Assembly (NCBI GenBank): GCA_035430005.1
Contig: DAOMFV010000077.1
Coordinates: 1-24,159, forward strand
Length of the DNA stretch: 24,159 nt
Direction: 5' to 3'
From: JAEUIE01 sp035430005
GTDB taxonomy: Bacteria; Planctomycetota; Planctomycetia; Gemmatales; HRBIN36
Part shown: positions 14,490 to 22,800 of the stretch, one piece after another
Layout: every line of letters begins with the position of its first letter
Numbering within the stretch: position 1 is the first letter of the stretch
Position numbers and translations under genes: made by a program
Notes under the pieces: generated by a model
Told to the model about the DNA's origin: nothing
Database searches by the model: none
What the model saw: the letters and a program-made list of their open reading frames with translations, nothing else

Positions 14490-14858
14490 CTACTTCACAC
14501 CTTTAACCGCAGACAGGTATTTGACAATATCGGCTTCGACGGGTGGATCGATCTTGGCTCCGTAGACGGTGACCATCTTCTTGACTATTTCGGCCCACTT
14601 GGCGGAGGGGAAAGAAGGTTGGGTCATCGTCAATCGGGTGGAATGGCAGGCGATGCAGTTATTGACAAAGTCATCCTGGTGAGGGCCTTTAAGAACCACA
14701 GGTTCCCGTGGCGTCAGGTCGTTAGGGTCATTGAACGGTTCCGGAACTTTGGCAATGGGCTGCCCGGCGGGAATCATGCTGATCATGAACTTCCCGGCTG
14801 TGTAAGACAGCACACCGGCAATAGCGACACCCAGCAAAATGGAACCCCAGGATTTCAT
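14490..14858 (-). CDS. Membrane-anchored mono-heme c-type cytochrome, SorB-like
   Basis: About 122 residues. An N-terminal hydrophobic anchor (GSILLGVAIAGVLSYTAG, about 6-23) precedes a small cytochrome domain with a single heme-binding CIACH at 68-72 and a candidate distal ligand Met95 in VKKMVTVYGA. The segment NNCIACHSTRLTMTQPSF..W..IVKKM..YGA.I resembles the heme subunit of sulfite:cytochrome c oxidoreductase (SorB); the molybdoenzyme subunit is not in this window, so this is a similarity only. The start is uncertain: a TTG at 14879 and ATGs at 14870, 14861 and 14858 are in frame. GGAG six nt before 14858 favours the last. It would transfer electrons in the periplasm. A TIGR03067-like gene precedes it on the same strand. 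Confidence 0.8.
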   Translation of the reverse strand: MKSWGSILLGVAIAGVLSYTAGKFMISMIPAGQPIAKVPEPFNDPNDLTPREPVVLKGPHQDDFVNNCIACHSTRLTMTQPSFPSAKWAEIVKKMVTVYGAKIDPPVEADIVKYLSAVKGVK

Positions 14859-14879
14859 CATCCACTCCATATACGACAA

Positions 14880-14940
14880 CCCGACGCGATAGTGAGGGCG
14901 AACCTTGCGATAGCACGCTGCCCCTTGCTGGCGCGTCGGG
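14880..14940. repeat. Long-range inverted repeat CCCGACGCG
   Basis: CCCGACGCG (14880-14888) and CGCGTCGGG (14932-14940) are perfect 9-bp arms around 43 nt. The element lies between the TIGR03067-like gene and the cytochrome gene on the minus strand, so it would fold in their shared mRNA or mark a repeat insertion. No ORF lies inside. Confidence 0.65.
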
Positions 14941-14957
14941 CAGTCAACGAACCAAAT

Positions 14958-15383
14958 TTATTTCTTTCGTTTCAGCACAAACAGAAATGCGTCCTTGCCA
15001 TCAAACTTCTTGGGGCGCTCATCGCCCATGGGCATGTAGCAGAGCTTGAGATCGTCCCCATCAACACTGATGATGCCCTTGGCTTTCATACCCGCGCCAA
15101 AGGGACTTTCGGTCATTTCCAGATCAATGTTGGCTGGGTTGGTTTTGCCTTCGGTGGTGAACTTGAACTTGAATACCTGGCCCATGTTGGTGAGGGTCAT
15201 GACATCCTTGGCGATCTCGAACTCAGCCTTCTTCATTTCCTCGCCTGCCTCGGTACCATTCTTCATCCCGGAGACGAACGTCCATTTACCCTGGAGGTTC
15301 TTGACATCGAATGCCTTATCCTCAGCACGTACGCCGGCCAGCCAAAGCAAGGCGATCAGACCAGCACTCACCAATCGAAACAT
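14958..15383 (-). CDS. Secreted TIGR03067-like planctomycete protein
   Basis: 141 residues with a signal peptide (MFRLVSAGLIALLWLAGVRA, cleavage before ED). The mature protein has the TIGR03067 pattern: LQGKWTFVSGMKNG near residue 30, PANIDLEM in the middle, then GIISVDGDDLKLCYMPMGDERPKKF and a C-terminal LKRKK. This is a lipocalin-like beta-barrel family, abundant in planctomycetes, with no established function. I start at 15383, with GGAG 7 nt upstream; a farther in-frame ATG (15437) adds residues that do not look like a signal sequence. It may be cotranscribed with the cytochrome gene, though a 99-nt gap with an inverted repeat lies between. Confidence 0.85.
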   Translation of the reverse strand: MFRLVSAGLIALLWLAGVRAEDKAFDVKNLQGKWTFVSGMKNGTEAGEEMKKAEFEIAKDVMTLTNMGQVFKFKFTTEGKTNPANIDLEMTESPFGAGMKAKGIISVDGDDLKLCYMPMGDERPKKFDGKDAFLFVLKRKK

Positions 15384-15539
15384 GAGCAAACTCCACTGAG
15401 AAAGGAGAGAAAGTGTTGATTGTGGCCTGTTCGCCACCGCTGTGCAAGCATTCTATTGACCAGAACCAACCGGGAAGAGTGGCAAAGAAGATATCTCAAC
15501 GGTAGAGTAGAGCGAACATAGATACTGTCTGTGTGCGAG

Positions 15540-15560
15540 CGTCAGGGCGTTAGCCCGACG
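15540..15560. repeat. Short intergenic hairpin CGTC-GGGC / GCCC-GACG
   Basis: CGTC-A-GGGC (15540-15548) pairs with GCCCGACG (15553-15560) around GTTA with one bulged A. It lies in the 219-bp divergent region between the TIGR03067-like and S41-like genes, 43 nt before the latter's start. The look is that of the other GC-rich palindromic repeats here. No gene is seen in the gap. Confidence 0.5.
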
Positions 15561-15602
15561 TGCAATAGCTGAATCGTTCTCCCCTCAACAAAGACTTGCA
15601 AT

Positions 15603-16805
15603 ATGTCTTACTTCCTTCTCCTGCTTGCCCTGCTCGTACCCCAGCAAGATCCCGCAACTCGTGCCGGTCATTGGAAGGAAGACCTCGCTTTCTTCGCGGA
15701 CAACTTCAAGACCAGGCACATCAAACCGTTCACCAAGATCACTGAAGCACAGTTCGGTCAGGCCATTCAGGATATTGATCCGGACAAGCTCACCGATCAA
15801 CAGATTGTCATGAAGCTTTGGCAACTACTGGCCAGAGTAGGGGACAGCCATTCTCGGTTGAATCCACCCAGGATCATTTCCTTCACACAATATCCAATTG
15901 CTTTTATCTACCTGACTGATGGCTGGTATGTCTTTGCGGTGGATCAAGCTCAGCAACAGGCCCTGGAAGGCAAGCTGCTCAAGATCGGCGATACACCAGT
16001 AGAACAAGCCTGCCAGAAGCTGGGCTCATTCATCGCCAGCGAGAACGCTTCGCAAACCAGGGGCCAGCTCCCTCGGTTCATGCAGATGACCCAGCCGCTT
16101 CACGAAGTGGGCCTGGTTGCCGATCCTCTAAATGCCTCCTTCACTCTTCGAACGACGGAGGGCAAGGAAACAACCATCAGCCTGGAGCCGATCACCCGCG
16201 GGCCTGCCAACTGGAAGTTCGCCATCAAGCCCGAAACCTGGCTGGAGCATCTCAAACAGGCCCGACCTCAGCATGGCTTCACGTGGCTTGAGGATAAGGC
16301 CGTGCTCTACGTCTGGTACGATCGCTGCACCGAGTTTCCGACGTATCCCATCAAGAAGTGGACGCAGGATGTGATCGAACAGATCGACGAGAAGAAGCCT
16401 AAGAAAGTTATCGTTGACCTTCGTCGCAACGGCGGAGGAAATTCGCAACTGCTGGAACCGCTGATCAATAGCCTGGCCAAGAAAGAGGTCAACGACAAGA
16501 ACAGGCTTTACGTGCTTATCGGCCCTGCTACTTTCTCCTCGGCGATGATGAACGCCCAGCATTTCAAGACCCGCACCAAAGCCATCCTTGTCGGCGAACC
16601 GACCGGCGGCTCGCCCAACCATTTCGGAGAGGTGAAGACCTTCACGCTGCCTCATTCCAAGTGCGTGGTGCAGTATTCAACCAAGCAATTCAGGATGACC
16701 AATGACAATGCCACCACGATTGAGCCGCACCTGGAGATCAAGCAGACTGCCAAGGGCTTCTTCGCTGACAAGGACGAGGTGCTGGAGGCGGTGATCAAGA
16801 AGTAG
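15603..16805 (+). CDS. S41-family (tail-specific protease-like) peptidase
   Basis: 400 residues. A short hydrophobic N-terminus (MSYFLLLLALLVP) is a minimal signal peptide. An N-terminal helical region (20-85) ends in GDSHSR, as in S41 proteins. A PDZ-like middle part includes KLLKIGDTPVEQ. The C-terminal catalytic-like core has VIVDLRRNGGGN (269-280) and IGPATFSSAMMNAQHF (306-321), where Ser312 or Ser313 is the candidate nucleophile, then AILVGEPTGGSPNHFGE (327-343). This resembles S41 proteases that cut exported or misfolded proteins. I cannot place the Lys or Glu general base with confidence, so activity is inferred. No Shine-Dalgarno is visible; start from the signal-like N-terminus. Neighbour in the same direction is a sulfatase, 78 nt downstream. 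Confidence 0.82.
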   Translation: MSYFLLLLALLVPQQDPATRAGHWKEDLAFFADNFKTRHIKPFTKITEAQFGQAIQDIDPDKLTDQQIVMKLWQLLARVGDSHSRLNPPRIISFTQYPIAFIYLTDGWYVFAVDQAQQQALEGKLLKIGDTPVEQACQKLGSFIASENASQTRGQLPRFMQMTQPLHEVGLVADPLNASFTLRTTEGKETTISLEPITRGPANWKFAIKPETWLEHLKQARPQHGFTWLEDKAVLYVWYDRCTEFPTYPIKKWTQDVIEQIDEKKPKKVIVDLRRNGGGNSQLLEPLINSLAKKEVNDKNRLYVLIGPATFSSAMMNAQHFKTRTKAILVGEPTGGSPNHFGEVKTFTLPHSKCVVQYSTKQFRMTNDNATTIEPHLEIKQTAKGFFADKDEVLEAVIKK

Positions 16806-16883
16806 TAGTGGAATGTTCCTTTTGGTGTTCTCTGTGTTCCTCAGCGTCCTCTGCGTTGATGTATTCTCTTTCGGATACGATTC

Positions 16884-18731
16884 ATGCCGTCTAAACTACT
16901 CCCTTTCCTGATTCTCCTTGCCATTCATCTTCCATCGAAAGCTGATGATCCCGCACGCCCCAACATCGTCTTCATCCTCGCCGATGACTTGGGCATCAAT
17001 GATCTGCATTGTTATGGCAGAACAGAGCACCAAACTCCGAACCTCGATCAACTCGCCAGGGAAGGCATGCGTTTCACCAACGCCTATGCCGCCCAGTCGG
17101 TCTGTTCACCTACCCGGGCATCGATTCTTACAGGCTTCACGCCAGCCCGGCTTAATATCACCACGTTTCTGCCGGGACGCAGCAACGCTCCATCGCAGAT
17201 GTTACTCCATCCAACGATCAATCAGCAACTCCCCAGCAATTACAAAACATTGGCCAACTCCCTGAAAACCGAGGGTTACACCTCTGCGTGCATTGGCAAA
17301 TGGCACCTGGGAGGCAACCCCGTCGAGCAGGGCTTCGATGTCTACTACCCCGGCCAGGCGACCACGCCCCCAACAAATAAAGAAGGCGGCAAGGGCGAGT
17401 TTGATCTGACTCAAGCGGCTGAGCAATTCCTTGACCAGCATCAATCGAAGCCGTTCTTTCTCTACCTCGCCCATAACAATCCCCACATCCCGCTGGGGGC
17501 ACAGCCTGAACGAATCAAGAAGTTCGCTGACACCTTCAACCCCACCTATGCAGCGATGATCGAAACGTTGGATGAAAGCGTGGGCCGCATCATGAAGAAA
17601 CTCGATGCCCTGAAGCTGACCAAGAACACGTTGTTCATCTTCATGTCTGATAATGGCGGCCTTCATGTGCTCGAAGGGGGGCAGACGCCAACCCACAACA
17701 CACCGTACCGGGCAGGGAAGGGCTTTCTGTATGAAGGTGGCATCCGAGTACCGCTGATTGTTCGTTGGCCGGGAAAGGTAAAGCCGGACAGTACCAGTAA
17801 TGTGCCGGTGATCAGCACCGATATCACACCAACGCTGTTGGCTGTGTTGGGCGAATATGACATTAAAGGAGAGTTCGATGGAATCAACCTGCTTGATTAC
17901 CTGACTTTGAACAAGATGCCAGCCCCTCGGCCGCTCTATTGGCATCAACCCCACTATATGAACCAGGGCAGCAGACCTTGCGGAGCGATTCGGGAAGGGA
18001 ACTGGAAGCTCATCGAACATTACGAGAATGGCCAATTGGAACTGTTCAACCTGGAGAAGGACATTGGCGAGACGACTGATGTCAGCGAGAAGGAACCCAA
18101 CCGGGTGGCTGATCTGCGGGGCAAGCTCGAGAAATGGCGGCGAGAGGTACATGCTCAACCAAATATGCCTAATCCCCAATTCAACTACGCCTTTTGGAAA
18201 CCTCTTTATGTCGGCACCGATGTCTCCAAGCTGCCGACAGCGGCCAAGAGCGAAGAATCTTCCAAGAGACTGGAGTCATGGCGGGCAGCAATGAACGTAG
18301 CGCTGGGCAAAGATGTTCCTCCCGGTATAGGCGCCATCTATCTTCGAGGCAAAGATGCGATCTTGTACGGCGAGAAGCTGCGATTTGAACCCGAACCCCA
18401 CAAGGATACTATCGGCTACTGGGCCAACATGAACGACTGGGCCGAGTGGAAGGTGAGGGTGCCTAAAGCTGGGGTCTATGCCGTCGAACTGTTGCAGGGA
18501 GCTGGCAAGGGCAGCGGCGGAGCTGAGGTGGAAATCTCCATCGCAGACCAGACCCTAAAGCACACCGTGAAAGAGACAGGCCACTTCCAGTGCTTTGTGC
18601 CCATCACCGTTGATACGGTTCGACTAGAGGAAGGAGTGCATGTCCTGACCATTCGAGCCAAGACCAAGCCTGGCTTCGGCGTGATGGACTTAAGGCAGGT
18701 GGTTCTGCGCGGCGTAGGCGAGAAGCGGTGA
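16884..18731 (+). CDS. Secreted formylglycine-dependent sulfatase with accessory domain
   Basis: 615 residues. The signal peptide is residues 1-20 (LLPFLILLAIHLPSKA). The type I sulfatase core opens with RPNIVFILADDLGIND (metal ligands Asp34, Asp35) and has the CSPTR signature at 74-78, whose Cys74 would be converted to formylglycine by a maturase or formylglycine-generating enzyme encoded elsewhere. IGKWHLGG and FIFMSDNGG are the other canonical active-site blocks. The core ends around residue 435. Residues about 440-612 hold a linker and a beta-rich carbohydrate-binding-like domain (YWANMNDWAEWKVRVPKAGVYAVELL) with the look of a CBM6/DUF5077 module. It probably removes sulfate from exported polysaccharides; the substrate is not readable. 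No maturase lies in the window. Confidence 0.93.
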   Translation: MPSKLLPFLILLAIHLPSKADDPARPNIVFILADDLGINDLHCYGRTEHQTPNLDQLAREGMRFTNAYAAQSVCSPTRASILTGFTPARLNITTFLPGRSNAPSQMLLHPTINQQLPSNYKTLANSLKTEGYTSACIGKWHLGGNPVEQGFDVYYPGQATTPPTNKEGGKGEFDLTQAAEQFLDQHQSKPFFLYLAHNNPHIPLGAQPERIKKFADTFNPTYAAMIETLDESVGRIMKKLDALKLTKNTLFIFMSDNGGLHVLEGGQTPTHNTPYRAGKGFLYEGGIRVPLIVRWPGKVKPDSTSNVPVISTDITPTLLAVLGEYDIKGEFDGINLLDYLTLNKMPAPRPLYWHQPHYMNQGSRPCGAIREGNWKLIEHYENGQLELFNLEKDIGETTDVSEKEPNRVADLRGKLEKWRREVHAQPNMPNPQFNYAFWKPLYVGTDVSKLPTAAKSEESSKRLESWRAAMNVALGKDVPPGIGAIYLRGKDAILYGEKLRFEPEPHKDTIGYWANMNDWAEWKVRVPKAGVYAVELLQGAGKGSGGAEVEISIADQTLKHTVKETGHFQCFVPITVDTVRLEEGVHVLTIRAKTKPGFGVMDLRQVVLRGVGEKR

Positions 18732-18737
18732 TGATGT

Positions 18738-18754
18738 TATAATGGGATTGGAGG
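18738..18754 (+). promoter_or_regulatory. Promoter -10 and ribosome site of the toxin-antitoxin pair
   Basis: A perfect TATAAT (18738-18743) starts 7 nt after the sulfatase stop, followed by GGAGG (18750-18754) six nt before the antitoxin ATG. No good -35 is seen about 17 bp upstream. If used, transcription would begin around 18750, giving a very short leader. This suggests the pair is transcribed independently of the sulfatase gene. Confidence 0.5.
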
Positions 18755-18760
18755 TCTATT

Positions 18761-18961
18761 ATGCCGACGAAGCCGAAGAAGAAGAAGAAGACAACGAAAG
18801 TGAATGTTCCCTTCCCCATGCCACGGAAGAGTCCGTTGCCACCTGGACTAAAGGGGGCAAGAATTGAAGACGTCATGGCCAAAGCCAGGGAACTTTGGGA
18901 TCCAACTGATCCTGAACTCGACAAGTTTCTTGAATTGGTGCGAAATCGTAAACGGGATTAG
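18761..18961 (+). CDS. Putative antitoxin of unrecognised family
   Basis: 66 residues, with a strong ribosome site (GGAGG). The N-terminus is very lysine-rich (KPKKKKKTTK), followed by a Pro-rich stretch (VPFPMPRKSPLPPG). The C-terminal half is probably helical (GARIEDVMAKARELW, then DPELDKFLELVRNRKRD). I recognise no AbrB, RHH or Phd DNA-binding fold. The role is inferred from position: it ends 6 nt before a PIN-domain toxin gene, the usual antitoxin-first order of VapBC operons. The basic N-terminus could bind DNA or RNA and the C-terminal helix could block the toxin. It could also be an unrelated small protein. Confidence 0.65.
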   Translation: MPTKPKKKKKTTKVNVPFPMPRKSPLPPGLKGARIEDVMAKARELWDPTDPELDKFLELVRNRKRD

Positions 18962-18967
18962 TCCTCT

Positions 18968-19363
18968 ATGAATATGCAGTTGCTTGATACCAATATCGTT
19001 TCGTTCTTTTTCAAGGAAGATCAACTGGAGGCTCTTTACTTTCCATTGATCGTCGGCAGAGATGCCGTGGTATCGTTTCAAACAGTAGCTGAGATGAAAG
19101 AGGGTAGCATTGCTGCTGGTTGGAGTCGTGCTAAACAGTTGCGGTTGGAGCACTTCCTTGATGAATATCCTGTGATTCACACAGATGATAATATGTGCAA
19201 CTGGTGGGGATGGGTGAGAGCGATACGAAAAGCTCAACCCATCAGTGCCACCGACGCCTGGATCGCTGCTACGGCCCTTTCCTACGACATCGAACTTGTC
19301 ACACATAACCCCAAAGACTTTCGAGGCATCCCGGGCTTACGGGTGTTGACTGCTACTACTTAA
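18968..19363 (+). CDS. PIN-domain ribonuclease toxin, VapC-like
   Basis: 131 residues with the complete PIN active site: Asp7 in QLLDTNIVSFFF, Glu42 in TVAEMKEG, Asp96 in SATDAWIAATAL, and Asp117 in THNPKDFRGIPGLRV. VapC toxins are Mg-dependent RNases, often cutting tRNA or rRNA, held inactive by an antitoxin made from the preceding gene. The VTHNPKDF block is characteristic of the VapC/FitB type. No strong Shine-Dalgarno precedes the ATG at 18968 (18974 is a second in-frame ATG), so translation is probably coupled to the antitoxin 6 nt upstream. Followed after 18 nt by the stop of a convergent membrane-protein gene. Confidence 0.92.
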   Translation: MNMQLLDTNIVSFFFKEDQLEALYFPLIVGRDAVVSFQTVAEMKEGSIAAGWSRAKQLRLEHFLDEYPVIHTDDNMCNWWGWVRAIRKAQPISATDAWIAATALSYDIELVTHNPKDFRGIPGLRVLTATT

Positions 19364-19381
19364 GCAATTTTGGCCATCACT

Positions 19382-19702
19382 TTACAATCTACCTCCCGAA
19401 GCCCAATACATCAGTCCGAAGACGATTGATCCGCTTACCGCAGTACCAATGATGACCATCCACCATTTGCCGGGTAGCCGATGCCATTGCCATTTGGCGA
19501 ACAGGCAGCAGGCGGTGATGAAGAAGAGATCGACGGTAAAGATAATCGGCACCCAGGCTCTACCAATATCCTGTATGTTCAAGATCAAATAGTAAGCAAC
19601 AAACGAACCAAGATAGAGAGAGATAGCCAGCAATGCGCCGAAATAGAAACGAACGATCAGGCGAAAGAGGCGTTCTGAGATGTTCATTTTGTTTGGCACC
19701 AT
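19382..19702 (-). CDS. Small three-helix membrane protein, unknown
   Basis: 106 residues. Hydrophobic segments are at about 19-40 (FYFGALLAISLYLGSFVAYYLI), 50-68 (WVPIIFTVDLFFITACCLF) and 79-100 (KWWMVIIGTAVSGSIVFGLMYW), with a positively charged N-terminus (SERLFRLIVR). I do not recognise the family. Met6 (19687) is an alternative start, and neither start has a clear ribosome site. It converges on the VapC-like gene with an 18-bp gap. It resembles the 11917-12255 protein only in size and topology, not in sequence. Confidence 0.62.
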   Translation of the reverse strand: MVPNKMNISERLFRLIVRFYFGALLAISLYLGSFVAYYLILNIQDIGRAWVPIIFTVDLFFITACCLFAKWQWHRLPGKWWMVIIGTAVSGSIVFGLMYWASGGRL

Positions 19703-19803
19703 CCGATTGACCCATAAGGCTAGGGTTCATTGTAGCTAACCACCCCATTGCATCGCTGCTGACATCGTTTACACTAGGTGCTTCCAGTTCCATGCACTCT
19801 CGG

Positions 19804-19828
19804 CCCCTCTCCCTCCGAGAGAGAGGGG
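19804..19828. repeat. Palindromic repeat, CCCCTCTCC family, copy 2
   Basis: CCCCTCTC (19804-19811) and GAGAGGGG (19821-19828) form an 8-bp stem with a 9-nt loop. It shares arms with the copies at 25-49 and 21237-21261 but lacks the TGGGGGTGAGGGG tail. It lies 40 nt upstream of the giant multidomain gene, in the divergent 166-bp gap 19703-19868; no Shine-Dalgarno is seen before that gene's ATG. Confidence 0.65.
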
Positions 19829-19868
19829 AGCATAGGATGGCATCTTTCCTGAGAATCTTTGAATCATC

Positions 19869-22800
19869 ATGGCCAAACTCATCTCGCTCGCCGCCTTCTT
19901 CCTCCTCGCCACTGCCACCCACGCCCAGAGCCTCAAGCTGCTTTACCTGGGTGACAATGGCCATCACCAGCCACGGGTGAGGTTTCAGCAGTTGCAGCCG
20001 GTGATGAAGCAGCGGGGGATCGAACTGGTCTATACCGATCAGATGAAGGATCTAAATCTGGCGACGCTAAAGGACTATGCCGGCCTCGTGGTGTATGCCA
20101 ACATTGACAGTATCAGCAAGGAACAAGCCGAGGCGCTACTTACCTTTGTTGCCGAGGGAAAGGGCTTCATTCCGCTGCATTGTGCCAGTTATTGCTTCCG
20201 CAACAACGATGATGTTGTCAAACTCATGGGAGCACAGTTCAAATCGCATGGCACCGGCACCTTTCGCACCGTGCAGGCCAAGATCGATCACCCTATCCTG
20301 AAGGACTTCCAGTCGTTCGAGAGTTGGGATGAGACGTATGTGCATACCAGGCACAACGACGAGAACCGTACGGTGCTCGAATACCGGGTGGATGGCGACA
20401 AGAAAGAGCCCTGGACCTGGGTACGCACCCACGGCAAGGGCCGGGTCTTCTACACCGCATGGGGCCACGATGAACGTACCTGGGCTCATCCGGGGTTTCA
20501 GAACCTCGTCGAACGGGGCATCCGTTGGGCCTGCAATGTGGATATGTCCAAGGTTCCTGGCTACTTTGACGCACCGCAGATGACAGCCAAGCGTACTGAT
20601 GTCGCTCCGTTTGAATACATGCCTGCCAGAGTGCCGTTCTATCCGCCGAGCAAGACGTGGGGCGTGACGACGGAGCCGTTGCCTCAGATGCAGAAGCCGC
20701 TCAGTCCGGAGGAATCGCTCAAGCACTATGTCACTCCGGTCGGTTTTGAGATGAAGCTCTTCGCCAGCGAACCGCTCATTCAGGGCAAGCCGATCTGCAT
20801 GAACTGGGACGACCAGGGGCGATTATGGCTTGTCGAAACGCTTGATTATCCCAATGAAAAGAAGCCCGAAGGGCAGGGGCGTGACCGTATCGTTATCCTC
20901 GAAGATACCGATGGTGATGGTGTCGCTGATAAACGGACCGTTTTCGTTGAAGGTCTCAGCATCCCTACCAGCATTGCCTTCGCTCACGGTGGCGTCATCG
21001 TTCACCAGGCCCCGCACACGCTGTTCTTCAAGAACAACAACGACAAAGCCGGGCCGAAGCAGATACTCTTCACCGGTTGGGGAGTGCAAGATACTCACGC
21101 CGGGCCGAGCAATTTGCAGTATGGACTGGATGGATGGTACTACGGTGCGGTGGGATACAGCGGCTTCAACGGCACCGTCAACGGCGAACGCCTCCGCTTC
21201 GGCCAGGGGTTCTATCGGTTCAAGCTGAATCAGGCTCCCCTCTCCCCCCAGGGGAGAGGGGCTGGGGGTGAGGGGAATTCTTCTAAGGGTGAGGGTACTC
21301 CCTCACTAACCTGCACCAAGCTCGAGTTCCTCGCCAGCACCAATAACAACACCTGGGGCCTGGGCTTCAGCGAGGAAGGTATCCTCTTTGGCTCGACCGC
21401 TAACGGAAACCCCAGCGTCTGTATGCCGATCCCCAATCGTTACTACGAAAAAGTGAAGGGCTGGTCAGCCAGTGTGTTGCCCTCCATCTCCGGCGATGTG
21501 GCCATGCACCCGATCACCGATAAAGTTCGGCAGGTCGATTACCACGGCCGGTTTACTGCCGCCGCCGGGCATGCTCTCTACACCGCCCGGCTCTATCCGA
21601 AGGAGTATTGGAACAAGACAGCGTTCGTCTGCGAACCGACCGGGCACCTGGTTGCTTGTTTCCAACTCACTCCTGATGGGGCCAGCTTCCGCAGCAGGAA
21701 TGCCTGGAACCTGGTGGCCAGCGACGACGAATGGGCCGCCCCGATCATGGCGGAAGTCGGCCCCGATAGCTGTGTCTGGATTCTCGACTGGTACAACTAC
21801 ATCGTGCAGCACAACCCCACTCCCGCCGGGTTCAAGACGGGCAAAGGGGCAGCGTATGAAACGGAGCTAAGGGATAAGAAGCATGGGCGGGTCTATCGAC
21901 TGGTGCCGAAGGATAAGCCGTTGCCGACTAAGGTGAACTTGAAGGGAGCGACTTCAGACAAACTGGTAGAGATACTCAAGAATGAGAATTTCTTCTGGCG
22001 AAAGCATGCTGTTAGGCTTTTGATTGAGAGAGAATTGGGAATCGAAGTCATCTATAACTATCCTTACCCTCCCCTCGAAGCTGGGTACCAAGTTCTCCAT
22101 AGCATCTTAGAAATTGCTGATGGCTCTTCTAAAAAAGTAGAGTTTGGTTATGCACTCTTCCAAAACCCTGCAACCGTTCGAGATAGATGGATACGTGACG
22201 CCCTGATTTCAGCAGGCGCGCAGAATAGCAATTACTTCTTGCAAGCATTTTCAATGCGGCAGAGACCTCTTCACGATGAAGCAAGTACGATGCTTCGTAT
22301 AATAAGTACTCACTATGCTCGCACCGGCGAGTTCTCCAAACTCAAAGACATCCTCAAGAACCTACCGACTTCTGACCCTACTATTCAAATCCCCATCCTC
22401 CAAGCCTGGGCCGCCGTCTGGCCAACCACGCCACTGAAACTGGATGACGAAGACAAGAAGAATCTCACCGCCCTTATCACCAAGGCTCCGAAGGAAGTCC
22501 GCAGCCAGGTGATCAAACTCGGCATGATCTGGGATGCGGAACTGACGGGCAAGTATGCTCAGCAGATGAAGGGCGAACTGCTCGAGCAACTGGCCAACAG
22601 CCATGCTACTGAGGAGGTTCGGCTGGCGACGGCTCGTGATCTCATCGCACTGTTGCCCGAGGATGGCCAGGTGGTGGAGAAGGTCGTGGCCGGCATCACG
22701 CCTCGGCTTTCGAGTGCTGCTTCGACCAGCCTGCTACAGGTGCTGGCGGAGAGTAAGTCGAAGAACCTCGGCGATGCACTGCTGAAACGACTCAGGGAGT

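Noticed and set aside
16806..16883. Imperfect CTCTGTGTTCC / CTCAGCGTCCTCTGCG tandem pattern before the sulfatase
   Set aside because: Short, degenerate pyrimidine-rich repetition; no palindrome or second copy seen in the window, so not listed as a feature.
17202..18179. 325-residue open frame antisense to the sulfatase
   Set aside because: The sulfatase motifs on the other strand are unambiguous, and this frame has no recognisable domain or ribosome site.
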